Made by a program: the position numbers and the translations under genes. A DNA stretch of 64,000 nt from Xiphydria camelus (lineage: Eukaryota > Arthropoda > Insecta > Hymenoptera > Xiphydriidae): assembly GCA_963678675.1 (NCBI GenBank), contig OY783200.1, positions 12,004,786-12,068,785 on the forward strand. Reading direction: 5' to 3'. This document shows, one piece after another, positions 31,925-45,707 of the stretch. Numbering within the stretch: position 1 is the first letter of the stretch; the number at the start of each line of letters is the position of its first letter. Below the pieces are notes generated by a model. It had not been told where the DNA came from. It was given only the letters and a program-made list of their open reading frames with translations, and searched no databases.

Positions 31925-34900
31925 ATGTCGTACAGTGATGGCGGGCGCTCGGTACGAAAATCCAACGGAAAATCACCGAAGAAGCTGCGCGTAACGAAGG
32001 CCGAGAACAGCGACAAGGCCACGACGACAATCAGCTACAATCACCACAGCCATCGCTTCGTGGATAGCCCACAGCCGTCCGTGCACAAGCGGAACCTCTA
32101 CATCGTCTCCTTTCCCCTGATACTCCTCTTCAACGTGCTGAGAACTTTGCTCTACCAGCTGTTCGTGGTGTTCAAGTATCTGTACGCGTCGACGTCGCAC
32201 CTCATACAGCGTCGACAGGTGGCAAGAAGCTCCTGTCAGCTGGAGATCGTCGTGGGACAGGAGTCCGCGAAGAATCTCTCACCTGGGGGCAGGTCAGAGG
32301 ACGAGGAGATGTCGCAGCTGCCCAAGAGGCCCGTCGGGCCTGGCCCTGGCGATCCGCTACTCGCCAAGCAGAAGCATCATCATCGCAGGGCTTTTGAATT
32401 CATCAGCAAGGCTCTCAAGATTGATGAGGAAAACGAGGGTGAGAGGGTTGTGTATTTTTGTAAAATTCTTTTCCCCTGTTTGCTTAACTCTTTGGGGCAC
32501 ATGGTGGGATTAAAAATGTCCCACCTTTTCAATGTACAGTAATGCATGAATGGTACCTCAAAGGGTTAAAGGGTAAGGTAAAACTCGTATCGTGTAAATA
32601 TGCTGGATTTAGCATCGGTCGTATCGTCTGACAGGTCAAAAGGAGATGGCTATTGAGCTTTATAAGAAGGGAATCGGAGAATTGGAGAAGGGCATAGCGG
32701 TCGAGTGCAACGGAGGACGAGGGGAGGTTTGGGAGCGTGCGCAGAGGTTGCACGACAAGATGCGAACCAATTTGGCTATGGCGAAGGACAGACTGGACTT
32801 TCTGGGTTTGTATTTACTTCGCGGAGCACAGCGTACGTTCGTGGTGGCCACTCAAGTGGAAAAGTGGGAAATTTCAAAGAACTTGATCAGCCAGGGAAAT
32901 GTCAGGAAATGTTTGATAAATTCAGAGGGTTTTAGAGATTTTTCATTTCAATAATTTTATATTAAATTTGTAGTAACTTTGATTAAAATTATTATATCAC
33001 ACTAATCTAATCTTGAGCAGTAATAAGTTACTGAAATATAGAAAAAACGTATCAACCCTCCTGAAAATTCCAGCAAGCAAGGCTTCCACTTGGTCATTTT
33101 TTCAATGATTGGTTTTTTTTTTTTTCAATTTAGTCATTAGAAAATCATTTTTATTTTCAAAATCATTAAAAGTAATTATTTTTAAAGTTTTGTCCCTTGA
33201 TCCGTTAAATAATTTCATGATACCTTCCCGCTGCTGAAACTGCAAAAAATCGTATGAGCTCTCAGTGTTGTGATTGCCATGCTATTAGAGTGCTCAGATT
33301 CTGCAACTCGTTATGATAGATAGCAAGCAGTCTGTATTAAATCTCTATTAGCTTCTCAAAACTTCACCGAATTTATTGCAAAGACCTATTAGATCACTTT
33401 TTCTCATTCCTTTATAGTACTCAAATATGGAAAGATTGGTCATTATTTGATCATTCTTTAAAAATAAGGAGTCATTAAAACCCTCTATTTTTGAATATCT
33501 GACTGGATGGGAGCCTTGTACAAGAAAATGTCTGCAGGCACTTGCATAATCATCCAAGAAAAATTCTTGTAGAGAATTGGAGCAGGAAGACATAAAATCA
33601 TGCATGAACAATTCGTACAAGGATTCACAGGATATATTAGATTTGCAAGCTTCCTACAAGAGTCACACATGATGAGATTATGTCTTGCAGGAGTCACATG
33701 AAAATATATCAAGCATTTTTGTGGGAAAATTTTACAAAATCCTATTAAGTATCTTGAATTAACAATTTCTTATATGGATCCTGTACAGACTGGATCAGAA
33801 ATGCTGTCCTAAAGTAGATTGAAATAAAAATAGGAAGGAATCATTAGATTCGTTTGACACTTTTCAGAAAATTAGAGGAGGGATGTAAGTTTCTGAGCAA
33901 GCATTGGTAGCAACGATAACAAATGTGACCCTGCCTCTAGGTGGTAAGTCTGAGAAACGACGTCAGGCTTTATGAAGCTCCAATGTTAAATTCCGAATGG
34001 ATGACAATTATTTATATCGAAGTGGCTCCAGGAGTTTTTTAAATTTTTTTTCCATTTTTTTCGCAATAGGAGTAGTCATCTCTGTTCGGAGAATACAGAG
34101 ATTTTTTATTTTTTTTTTTCGAAATTAGCGTTGTCGATTTACCTTAAAAACGAGCTTTCGGAGTTCTGGTTCATTTTTCATGCAATAGGGGTAGTCGCCT
34201 CTGCTGAGAGGTTAAAATTATGAATTTCTCATAGTTATCAATGGTATCATTGTGCCGGATCTCATTTCTGAACGGAAAGGGCTGAATCACATTTTCTGTG
34301 TCTGTACGATCTTTAAAGGAACGAGTTGCAGTTACTAGTTATCCTGTAAGCCTTTTGTAGGAATCTTACATTATCCTGTATGATCTTGCATAATCGAACT
34401 CATAATAGCCGTCGCTGATGCAAAAGGCTCTTATAGGATTCTAATAAGTGCATTATTTTTGTATAATCTCACAAGATTCTTTCATTGATCTAGTATGATC
34501 TTGTAACATTCTTGGAAAATCCTACAATGAATCTTGTAGTTATTTTCGGGAGGGCATGTACTTTAAAATTATAATCTATGTAAGTATAGCAAACTGTACA
34601 TTCATATTGTTTTTAAATTCATATAATTAAAATAAGCGTTTGCGTGATAACTGATAATATATAAACATATTTCAGAATTATTCGGTATACATGTATAATA
34701 ATTTTGTCATGTCAATTTTACCCCTCACCTGATTATCATTACAAAATATGAAATATTCCGATTAGGACAAACACGTCCTAAGCATTTTTGTTGGTATATA
34801 TGAACTATATTATTGCAACATTTCAATTGTTTCTTCAGATCTCGCAAATTAAAAAGTCAGGGAAATCAGGAAGAATTCGGGGATTTTGTAAGCGGAATTG

Positions 34901-37900
34901 AGTGGCCACCCTAACGTTGAATCTTCTAAGTGTTCTCGGCATGTCGATGTGCTATCTCTTTCTCTGTGTTTTCCGTTTCGTTCTCGCGCTCCCTACTTCC
35001 GCGTTAAGCTATCCCCGAGCACGGAGCTTCCCGCGCTGCAGAATTACGAACCCGCGCAGAAGGACCTTACCGCGGCATGGCGGAGAATGTTTGTCCTTTG
35101 TTTGTAGCGAGAGTATGCGAGCTGAAAAAGCTGGGCATCTCTGACGAGAATCGAGGAGCCGAGCGACGTGCCGCCGTCAGTGGTGAACAGTCTGGAAACC
35201 AGCCGAGGGTGAGGCGTAACGCTCGCGCGAACGATAACGACCAAACTCTAACGCGGACGAATCACGATAGAGCCGCGAAGCTTGCACAGACACTGAACGC
35301 TGGACAAAATACGTACGCACAGACATCAAAGCCTGCTCAAAGATCGCGATCGCCAAAGACTTATTACGCTCCTGCTCCCGAAGGTATTACGCATTTCTTT
35401 TTAGTTACGATCCACTGTCGTGCACTCGATCTAGCAAGCTACATATAAGTGGTAGCAGCAACGACACAAGCGCACGTTTGCCGCTTATCACGCAGCTATA
35501 GCACTCCTGTCGGCGGTAGTTGCTTCGTAGTTTCTATTGCCGCGCGTCGATCCCTGGTGAAAATGTAGTAGACAAATTTTGTTAAGGATACTAAGATATT
35601 ATGAATTCTTATACAATTTCTGAAAATTCAAAGGAACCCCGGTGGAAATATTTTAGAATTTTTCCAGTTTACTCAGAATTTTCCAGTTTCTTAAAAGTAC
35701 AAAATTCTAAGAGATTGTGACAAATTCCGATGTGTCTACGAAAATATAAGAAATTATGATAAATTGTGAAGCATTCTTAGAAATAAAGTTTGAGAATTTT
35801 TGAAGCAGGACTATTCAAATTTTTCTAATTATATTATGAAAAACTGAGAAATCTTGGAAAGATTGTCATTCGAGTGTGTAAGAGAAAATTTGACAACTTT
35901 GAAAAAATGTTTGAAAAATTCTACATCTTAAATCTGGAATTTTTCTACAAATATTGATGAATTATAGGTATTTTGTATTTTTTCCTGAGAAGTTATGGCT
36001 ATTTCTAGGAAAGAAATTTCGTGTAGCTATTTCTACTTTTTTCTGAGAAATTCATACAAATTATTTTATGAGCTCACGGAAGATTATGAATATTTCTGAG
36101 AGCGAAAAAATGTGAAGATCTTTAGACAACCATTTTGTATTTTTCTGAGAAATTCTAAAAACCTTTACCATTTCGATTGTCATGAGAAAATCAGAGAAAT
36201 ATCGACGAAACACTTGTAGCGGATCTGCATTCAGCGCATACCACAGGGCTGTCTCATTAAATTTGTTATAAAAAATGTAGTTTGTTATTGATAATTTAAA
36301 TGTTAAGCTTTTCTTTAAAATTCTTTAAAAAAGACATGCTTGAAATGGATTTTCTGTTTTTAAATTCTCTACACGTTTTAAATCAGCTGTGATATAATCT
36401 TATTAATTTGCTGTTTAAGGGGGAAAGCCACTGTGATGACCGGAAAATGTAGAATAACTTTGTGAATTTTTTCTGATTAAAATAAAAAACGAGGGAAAAA
36501 ACTTTTACAACTACATGAAGGTACATATATTTTAGTATATTAGAAAAAAAAAGCAATACATAATATCAATAAACTACACAATAATACGCGATGCCGTAAA
36601 GCTTCTCTGAAAAATGTTTGGCGCATGGGCGCCATTGCTGTGTCCGAATGGTATATCCAAACCAAAAAAATCAATTATTTTCTTAAACTACACGAGTCTA
36701 GCTTCAGTTAAGCGTACGGATTTATAAAAATTTTAATTTTTAACAAAGTAACGCATGTTTAAAGATAGAACTTCGAAATTTAGAGAAAAATTGCTCAGTT
36801 TTTTAATTATATCTCAACAAGTAATCGCTTAATCGAAAAAATCATACGCTTAACTGAAGATAATTCTTTTAAAAATATTCTGTGAAAATTTCAAGGTAAT
36901 CGGATAAAAATTGACTGAGTTATGATGGCGCCCAGTTGGAAAAATGTAGTTTCGAGATAAAAGCCTTTAAAACCGCGCGGTCAAGTTCGAGCGTATGCGC
37001 TTACTCACACAAAACCTTTCATAACTCCATAAAATTTTCGAATTTCGGTTTGAAACTTAGAGAACAGATTCTTGAAACCTCGAACATTAAGAAAATGTAA
37101 AAATAAAAAAATCTATTTTTTGAACATATCACAGTGGCTTTCCCCCTTAAGTTAATTTATAAGTACGGAAGACAAAAATGCTAACGTAAAACGTATATTT
37201 TACGACTCTTGTGGCGTACTGAATGTACATACACGTAGAATTTTAATTCAGAAATGTTTCAAAATTCGCAAAAAAAAAATGGGGAAATATTCTAAGAAAT
37301 TTTAAAAAATGCACAACAATTTCTAAGTGTACCTATATAAAAGAATATTTTCGGAGAAATTCTAGGATTCTTAGAATCTTTCAGAGGAAATACATATACT
37401 TACCTACTTGAGTAAATTCTAAAAAATCTCAAATACCTATTCTTAAAAGCGTTCAAAAACGTTTAAAAAATTCGCAATTAATCTTAAAAATTCTTAACTG
37501 CAGTTTCATTTTAAATATTGTGACATTCTTTCTTTAAACTACGAAGATTGTATTAAAATTTCTAGAAAATGTTTGAAATTGTACGTCATTTTTTGAAAAA
37601 TACTTGACACTTTCTGACGACTGAACAATTTTCTGAAATTTTGAGAAACATTCCTGCCAGGGAATATGACAAATTCTATAAAAAATATGATGAATTTTGA
37701 TAAAATATAAGTTTTTGGCGACTTTAACAGACATTTTTTTAACAGAATCTATCTAATTTTACGAGAAAGATAAATAGAAATTGTCAAATACGTACCGTAA
37801 AACTTTTTGAAACATTTTCAACACAATTTGTCAACAATTGTAAGAATTTCGTTTTATGAAATAATGTAAATTATGTCAAATATTGACAAATTATTGAACT

Positions 37901-39503
37901 GATATCAACAAAGTGTGACGGATTTTCAATGCGGATGATAATTTTTGTCAAAATTTTCCAAAATTTAATACTCGATTTTGACAAAATCTGTAAAATTTTT
38001 ACACCATATTTTCACCAGGGAAAGTTGTAGACTTCGTTGTTTCGGTACCGAGCAAATAACGACTGGCGCGTTGGAACTTTTCGCGCTTCTCCCTTCGTCG
38101 ATTTTAGCGTCGGGACGGAAACTGACGATACCCGGAAAGCGAGCGGTGGGCTCTGTGATGAATAAGAGCCAAACGTTGCCGCGCAGTATGGGTCGCTCCA
38201 CGCCGACGCTACCCTGCCACAGGACGGCGCCGATCAAGCCCTCCTCTACACCCCCCTCGGTAAAGCGACAGTTGTCCGTGCCCGGTAACGGCTCGCCGGT
38301 GAGGAGGCCGGGAACGCCGAGTGGTACGAACGGTAACAAAGGAACGCCGACGAGGAAGGCGCCCGTCCTGAAGGGCGTCGATCCCAAACTCGCCCACGTC
38401 ATTCTCGACGAGATCCTGGAGGGTGGCACCGCGGTCCTTTGGGAGGACATCGCCGGACAAGGGGTACGAATCTCTCATCTTCTAGTCATCCGGATGACTA
38501 TTTCCCTATTATGCCGTTCAGAGACGCACATCATGCATTCTATTGTAGACCGCGAAGCAGGCCTTGCAAGAAATGGTAATCCTACCGTCCCTGCGCCCGG
38601 AGCTCTTCACCGGCCTGCGAACACCGGCCCGAGGACTCCTGCTCTTCGGCCCGCCGGGGAATGGCAAGACCCTGCTGGCGCGCGCCGTCGCCACGCAGTG
38701 CAATGCGACCTTCTTCTCGATTTCCGCCGCCAGTCTGACCTCGAAGTACGTCGGCGAGGGTGAAAAATTGGTGAGAGCCCTCTTCGCTATCGCCAGGGAA
38801 CTCCAACCGTCCGTCATCTTTATCGACGAGGTGGACTCCCTCTTGAGTGAGCGTCGCGACAACGAGCACGAGGCCTCGAGGAGACTGAAGACGGAATTCC
38901 TCGTGGAATTCGACGGCCTGCCCTGTAATCCGGAGGAGAGGGTGCTGGTCATGGCCGCTACCAACAGACCGCAAGAACTAGACGAGGCGGCCCTCAGGAG
39001 ATTCGCAAAGAGAGTCTACGTCGCTCTGCCTGACGCGCAGACGCGAATCGTCCTGCTGCGGAGGCTCTTGAGCAAGCACAACGACCCCTTGACGCCGGAG
39101 GAGTTGAGCCGGATGGCGGTTCTGACGGAGGGATACTCCGGCAGCGATCTGACCGGTCTGGCGAAGGACGCCGCTCTGGGACCCATCAGAGGTGAGAGCC
39201 TAACGCAAACTTGGAAAAGTTTCCGCAGTCGAACGAACGTCGTCATCCTTCTCCGCAGAGTTGAATCCAGAGCAAGTGAAGGAGCTAGACTTGAACTTGG
39301 TTCGCAACATAACGATGCGAGACTTTCTCGACTCCTTGAAAAGGATTCGTCGATCGGTCTCGCCGGCCAGTCTGGCCGCCTACGAGAAGTGGAACCTGGA
39401 GTACGGCGACGTCAGTGTCTCATTCGGAGAGGGCCCCCTGGCAGGGGGCCGCGCATCTAGCTCTCTCCACTCTCTTTTTCTCGCTCTCTCGTTCTCTCGT
39501 TAG
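31925..39503 (+). CDS. spas: spastin, microtubule-severing AAA ATPase
   Basis: Six exons: 31925-32438, 32635-32805, 35108-35383, 38108-38463, 38549-39191, 39259-39503, 734 aa, all junctions phase-compatible. The hydrophobic hairpin [15 protein letters not shown]...FVVFKYLYA (residues 58-88) is the ER/lipid-droplet segment. A MIT domain follows (about 151-230; [32 protein letters not shown]), then a basic linker with [11 protein letters not shown] and SQTLPRSMG, the microtubule-binding part. The AAA domain has Walker A GPPGNGKT (473-480), Walker [24 protein letters not shown] and [20 protein letters not shown], and the C-terminal [20 protein letters not shown]. Family members end soon after that; here 30 more residues follow VSVSF. 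The protein severs microtubules and shapes ER. Confidence 0.95.
32806..38107 (+). other. two large spastin introns (2.3 and 2.7 kb)
   Basis: Introns 32806-35107 and 35384-38107 around the third exon. They are AT-rich; 35600-36200 has many diverged short repeats of the GAAATTCTGAGAAATT kind. Apart from the TTAA element at 36419 I see no gene inside. Confidence 0.7.
36419..37146. mobile_element. TTAA-flanked element in spastin intron 3, 728 bp
   Basis: TTAA|GGGGGAAAGCCACTGTGA ... TCACAGTGGCTTTCCCCC|TTAA at 36415-36418 and 37147-37150. TTAA duplications are made by piggyBac-like and some Kolobok elements; no transposase is present. Confidence 0.8.
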
Positions 39504-42500
39504 CTGTTCCCCGCTCAGTCGCGCGTAAGGTCGGTAAGTACGAGTTTTAGTACGACGTCTAACGAACGCGCGACGAAGTGGGCGATAGAGACTCGCGTCT
39601 TGGACTCCTGGCGCTTTGGTTTAAACGATCTCCGCGACCTAGTCGAGAGTATTATTCCCGATAATTATTAGGGCCAACCGTTAGAGGCAGTTTAAACGTT
39701 CCCACCGAGCTTGATGCCAGCGTTAGACGAAATTGAGACGCGCTAGGAGTGACTGTGCCATCTCGCCGAGGAAACTTAGCGCTGGTACTCGCGGCGATCG
39801 AGCGACACAGCTCATTCGTAACTATTGCAACGCTGCACGTGCAACGTGATAATAAAAAAAGACGATAGGACACTCAGGAGGAGATTTTTGTCACGCGACT
39901 CGTCGCCCGTTATCTCTTTGTAAGCGAGAACGAATTTTCAATGCCACTGATCTTAGACGTAGGCGACGTTAGGCGTAAAGAGAGAGCACAATTTTACGTG
40001 ACTCGCAGCAACTGCGAGTGGCACCTTTCGGAGAGAAACGACGGAGTAGATTTCTTTTTTTCGTGAGACGCTTCAATGAGATACGAGATTGTTAATTTTT
40101 TTTATTATTAACGGTAATGCTAAAGCGACCTGTAGGTTTGACGTCCCGTCGGACACGTGATGTTTGTTTTCGCGGTAGGAAAATTCCTCGCTTTTCGTAC
40201 GATTCGTTTCGCGTTGCATGCAGAATTCGCGAAGCGTTCAAAATGTTCCGATTTGATCGGTATCTCTTTGAGAGACGATAAGGCGCGATAAATCGAGCAA
40301 TTTTGCACGCGCACTTGGTGCTCCGAGAAAGATGCAATCCATTGACTCCATCGTGATACATATTACGACACCGCGCGTGCTTCCTGCCAATTATTTCCCT
40401 GGCTCCCGAGTTCGCCGTCGGGCGACTCGCGAGCAGAGTCTATATGAAAGCTCAACAAATAACCCTCGACGTCGTCGATCGGCTATTCTCAAATTTAATT
40501 CTACGCCATACAACGTATGATTAGTTTAAAAGAAGAGAAACGTGGAGTTACCTCCAAGCCTTCCAAAACGCGAAAGGGCTCAGCCTTACTTTGGTTATTT
40601 TGCTACTTTTATAAGACTTATCCGCGATTAGGATTGATAACTCTCGTAACGTCCTACCTGTACGGAATCTAAGAAACGAGCGTATCTATTCGGTATCGCG
40701 CGCGCGTGTCGGCCTTCGAAGAAGAGACGCGTATGGCGAACTCATCGCGCGTTCGCGATTTTCCAAAGTCTCGGTCCGCCCATTTTCGAACTCGCGTCGA
40801 AAGATTCCGCAATTGTTGTATATATCGTACGCCCGATTTGGTGGTGATTCTTTCTCTCGTCGATCGGGACACTGGAAAATCTTATTTATCAACTATTTCG
40901 GTTATCTTTGCCTCTGCCCTTGGCGCCGATACTTTGATATTACGTCGATTTTACGTTGCGCGACGTGCCGTTAAAACGAATTATTGCTTATTACCGGTAT
41001 TTATCGATAAAGAAGGAAGAAGTCAGACCCCATTGTTGTACTATTTATATGAATTGTGAGATTTCTAGTCCCCGATAATAATGTATATGTACAGACGTAT
41101 TCTAACACGTAACGGATATACGGATCTCGGAAGGAGAGACGGAGGTGGCAGCCTTCGAGTTAAAGTTAAATGAACAATTGTAAGACGTTTATTGCTAAAT
41201 AAAATCACATCACATGCTGCTCGACCGGCTTTCTACACGCGCGAAAGAAACGGGGGAGAAATCCACGGGGCGTCGCAAGGCAAAGGTCGACATGAACGAG
41301 GTGAGATGTATTTTAAATATTTATTCCTTCTTTTCGTTCAAAGGACAATTTGTTTTTTTTTTATTATAAGATAACATTATCCTAAGCATCGTCGAAGGTT
41401 TGGCGCCCTGCCATACCTAAATTACTCTTTATATAACATCATTACTTCGCGTCTCCCCTTGTTGGTTCCTTTTTTTACCGATTAATTAATCCACTGTCGA
41501 CATTCTCGCGGTCCGCCTATACCGCAATCCTATCTCTCACCGTCTTCGCGGCTCCCATTCGCACGACGCAACTTATCATTCCCGAAGTAAGGTGTCGTTA
41601 ATCAAATTTTCAGGTTTTCCTTCTCTCCACACCCTTGTTTTCCCTTCTAGCTCATTCATCGTATATATACCGTTATTATCTCAAACACTCGCTCCATACA
41701 AATCATTTTTCCTTTCAAACCCGAGGTTAGAGCCTTCGTCGTCGGTAGTGTCCGACGCAGCAGAAAAAACCGGGTGCATCGTCACGAGTTTTGCCCTCTT
41801 CCAGTCGATCCCGTTTCGACCCTGACTCAAAAATTCGTCCATCGTAGGCGGAGGAAAAGGTTCGTCGGAGAAGCTTTGCCGTTCCTCCCGCGTTCTCCTC
41901 GCAGCTCGAGAAAGAAAAGCCGTATCAACGGAAGAAGTATATATTTCGTTTAATTCGTTCAGCAGCTTACATTACATTCGACTTATTGTTACGTCTTAAT
42001 GTCACTGTCCGCGCGCGTCGCAACGGACGGTCGAGTGTGGAGTCACTAAACCTACCTACACCGTTTTAACGTCGTTACTTTTTATTGAGCCTGAGTCTTT
42101 TTTGAGCCACCCCTTGCGCGGAGAAAGGAGGGTGAGGGAGAGGAGAAGGAGGAAAAAGGAAAGACGATTCCGACAAAATTGCAAAGCCGGCATCGGCGTA
42201 CCGCTGGTTCGTGAGAAACGACCGCGTGTCGAACACCATCACCGACGACGACGAAGGCTCGCCACGTTGACAAAATAAGTTTGCAACTCGCTTGTCGTCC
42301 TTACACGCGTACTCTTCGAGGGCCCTGCACACGTAAAACGCAACGCGTATCCAAATTCTAGCTACATCACAGGCGCGGTGTCTAGCTATTATCCTTCTTT
42401 TTGTTCCCCTCCCCCTTCTATCTTACGTACTATATGTTCAATATCATACTCGGTATTGATCATTAACGAACATTCGTGACGGCGTTCGTCGATGATTTTC

Positions 42501-43031
42501 TCTCTCTCTCTCTTGCTCTCTATTTCTGTTTATCTCGAATGAACTAAGAAAAAAAAATCGATATTGAGGAAAATATTAAAAAATATAACACATCGTAACG
42601 GTCCGCACGTGTATACAAGTGCGTCGTACATCGCGTCGACGAATGCAGGGCTCTTTTTCCTCTTTTTTTTTTTTTTAATCGAAAGGGACTCGTGACAATG
42701 CCAAGTACTCGAGCATATACCCCGTTCACGGTACGTACCGGGCAAACCGGTCGCGAACAACGACGACGGTCGGTCGGTCCCGGCACGGCGGTCGAGGGCG
42801 GTTCGAAACGACGCGAAGGGGTAAGAAAAATTGGGGAGCCGCTTGCCGTATCGTTTTACTGTACAATCGTTTCGAGTACCGTTGCCCGTACAACGCCGCT
42901 GCCAGACCGAGGTATATAAACGGAGCAGTTTTGCCGGAAGCCCCCTCCTCCCCTCTATTTCGAATGTTAAATACGTAACTTTCAGCTGGTTTCTTTTCTT
43001 TTCTTTTCTTATCGCGGCACGACACTCAGTT
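39504..43031. other. intergenic space and 3' UTRs between convergent spastin and TIA-1-type genes
   Basis: 3.5 kb with no supported coding frame, balanced base composition and many CG words, unlike the AT-rich transposon blocks. Candidate poly(A) signals overlap head-on: AATAAA at 41198-41203 on plus, and on minus AATAAACG from 41187-41194. Long 3' UTRs are typical of TIA-1/Rox8-type transcripts. Confidence 0.5.
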
Positions 43032-45707
43032 TCATTGCGTGGGATACTGCGGCATCGTATACGTCACCATGGCTGGTTGCTGACCGGGCTGTAGCGGGGC
43101 GGTCGCGCTCTGCGGCGCGGCGGTGGCTTGGCTCGACTGCCACGTGCCGGCTGCAGGTGCGGGCATTCTCATGCTATTCATGTACTGTGCCTGCTGTCCG
43201 TAATATTGACTGTAGTACTGGGCGGGCTGTAAGAACTGACCTTGCATCTGCGGATATCCTTGGGAGTACCAGTAGCCCATTTGCTGGCCGTATCCGTACG
43301 CGTACTGGCCCGCTCCAGCCGTCACCTGCGCGCGACACAAGGGACGAGGATTACGCGTCGATCGAGTCGCCCGTTTACAGGGAATGTGCTACGTCGCGCG
43401 CGCGATGCTCGTCCCGAACTGCGTACGAGTTTGATATACGCGTACGGGGCCGGCGTCGAGATATCAGGCTTCACAGACCCTATTTATATACTTTTAGGGG
43501 AAATAGGGGAAATTTTGAAAAAGAAGGGAACAATTTTGATTAAAAAAAAGATCTGTCAGAAATTAGAACCGCACAGTGGTTTAAAATACATCAATTTTTA
43601 AGACATACAATTAAACATCAATATCTATGAAGTCAATAAAAGATGTTTTTGTAACTCAAAAATGTTTGTCACGTTATGCATCATAATCTAATTTAAGGAA
43701 ATAGAACCGTTTGTCAAATCTAATTTCCGGTAAGAAACATTAATTCAGCCGGGTTATTATATTTTAAAAGAAATATTGATGCTGGTAGATAAAGTAGGTG
43801 TTCTAGAACCATTTTAGCAAAAAAAATTACCATTTCCACTCTTTTCACATAATTCGAAATGATGAAGAGACAAACTAACTGAGAAGCTGAATAATAACCC
43901 AGATAACACAAAATCGTTCAAAAGTTACCGAAAAGACTTCCCTAAAGATTCACGGATATCTTTTAGTGTACCGCCAATCATGTCTAATGTCCCAGCTTTT
44001 AGACGTCCCCGGTGTTTCCATAAGTATTCCTTTAAATGTTTCAGCGTGTCCGTAAATTGTCATATTTCGACGTGTCCATAAGTTGTCTTCTAAATGTTTC
44101 GGTGTTTCTGTAAGTTGTCTTTTAGACTTCCTTGAGACGTCTAATAGTCACAGCTAAAAGTTGTCTTTTGGAAAAGCGAAAAAGATATCTTTTAGATATC
44201 TGCAACGTGTCCGTAAGTTTTCTGTCACATGAGACTCGTTTGGGACGTCTAAAAAGCGTGTCTAAGATAACTTTTGGTATGTCCGTAAGGATATCCCAAA
44301 GTAGACGTCTTTTCGGTGACTCAAAATAGTCATATTCGCGGCACTGCAAAGTAGACGTTTTTTAGACGCCTTTAGGACAGGCGTTATCTAGGAACCCAGA
44401 CAACACAATCCAAAAAGCCATCTTGAAGTTATCCTTAGGCCGTCTAATATCGTACTTTTCATTAACCATGATTTCATCCTATCCAAGACTCCTCTTGGAT
44501 AATTCAAAAATTAAGTTATCAAAAAGTTAGACATTAGACTGCCTATGGATGACTAAAAGACAGCTTTTTGGCTTGCGTTGTCTTGGAAGTGGTTTTAGAG
44601 GAAAAATATCAAACTTTTTGAGAAAACTTAAAAAAATAAGATAAAGGAAAATAGTAGAAAGACTGAAGCCTGAGATATATACGTATCGAAGCGAGACGCC
44701 GCGCGTTTCAAAATGAAGCCCACGTACGATTCGAACGCCGCGAATATTGACCTGCTGAGCCTGCTGGTTGGCGTTGGGTCCCACGCTGTTGGGATCGCCA
44801 TTCTCCTTGCCCCAGAAGCACTTGACGACGCTGCCGTTGATCTCCGTGTTGTGTGTAGATTCGATGGCGTGCGTCGCCGCCTCCTTGGTCGTGAATTTGA
44901 TGAAGGCGTAGCCCTTGTCCTTGAACACTCTGATGTCCTGGATGGTGCCAAACGGGGAGAACGTCTTCTTTATCAAATCATCCGTGATGCCGTTCGTAAA
45001 GCCGCCGCAGTACACTGTACAGTTTGTGGGGCTGCTTTGGTTGTAGACCTGTGGGAAACGAAAACTCGTCAGCGACGTCGAGTCGAAGAAACGAAGAAAG
45101 TGAAAGGAGCTCCTCGTACCTCCTCGTAGTTGGGTTTGCTATTATTGGCATGTCTTGGCCGCTCGGATCTCGGTGGTGGAGGTTTCCTGGTGGACCAATT
45201 AGTTCTGATGCTACGAGAGCCGAGCCACTGTCCGTTCATCGCGGCAATCGCCGCCTCGGCCTCGGACTTCTTCACGAACGAGACGAACGCGTAGCCCTTG
45301 CTCTTGAGGGTCTGTGGATCGCGCACGATCCTGCAATTGCTGATCTCGCCGAAGGGCGCGAACGCCTCCTTGAGGGTGGACGTCTCGATTTCCGGCGAGA
45401 GGTCGCCGACGAATATGTGGTGGTGATTGCTCGTGTCGAGCTTGGGCTGATTGCCCGGGCTGGTCGCCCAGTTAACCTTCATCTCCTTCTCCAGGAAGGA
45501 CCGCTTGTTCATGGCGGCTAACGCCGTGGCCGCGCACTGGTGATTCGCGAACTCGACGAAGGCGTACGGGTCGTTCCCAGGCTCCCGTATGATCTTGCAT
45601 CCCTTGACCTCGCCGATTTGCGAGAAGAGCGTGCACAGCAGGTCCTCCGACACCGAGGCGTCCAGATTACCCACGTAGAGCGTTCGCGGATTGCTTTCCT
45701 CGCTCAT
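43032..45707 (-). CDS. Rox8: TIA-1/TIAR-type RNA-binding protein (Rox8-like)
   Basis: Binds U-rich RNA; controls alternative splicing in the nucleus and represses translation in stress granules in the cytoplasm (family knowledge). Three coding exons: 45120-45707, 44728-45048, 43032-43325, phase 0 throughout, 400 aa. RRM1 (about 7-80) has RTLYVGNLD and [11 protein letters not shown]2 (about 95-170) [12 protein letters not shown] and [11 protein letters not shown]3 (about 203-275) [22 protein letters not shown] and [10 protein letters not shown]. The C-terminal exon is a Gln/Tyr/Ala-rich prion-like tail ([19 protein letters not shown]). The chosen start [13 protein letters not shown] fits the family. 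The 1.4 kb last intron holds two CCCAG-type elements. Confidence 0.95.
43898..44392. mobile_element. CCCAG-type element M1 in a TIA-1-type gene intron, 495 bp
   Basis: CCCAGATAACACAAAATCG ... GGCGTTATCTAGG, with AA at 43896-43897 and 44393-44394. The interior is built of GTGTCCGTAAGTTGTCTTTTAG-like repeats whose orientation flips towards the right end. Confidence 0.7.
44395..44586. mobile_element. CCCAG-type element M2, directly after M1, 192 bp
   Basis: CCCAGACAACACAATCCAAAA ... CTTTTTGGCTTGCGTTGTCTTGG, sharing the AA with M1 and followed by AA at 44587-44588. AAAAAGCC and GGCTTTTTGG pair inside the ends. Confidence 0.65.

Noticed and set aside
37978..38107. An upstream extension of the fourth spastin exon
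   Set aside because: The open frame continues leftward, but the acceptor TTTTAG at 38107 joins in phase to exon 3 and gives the family's [11 protein letters not shown] block; the extension has no family match.
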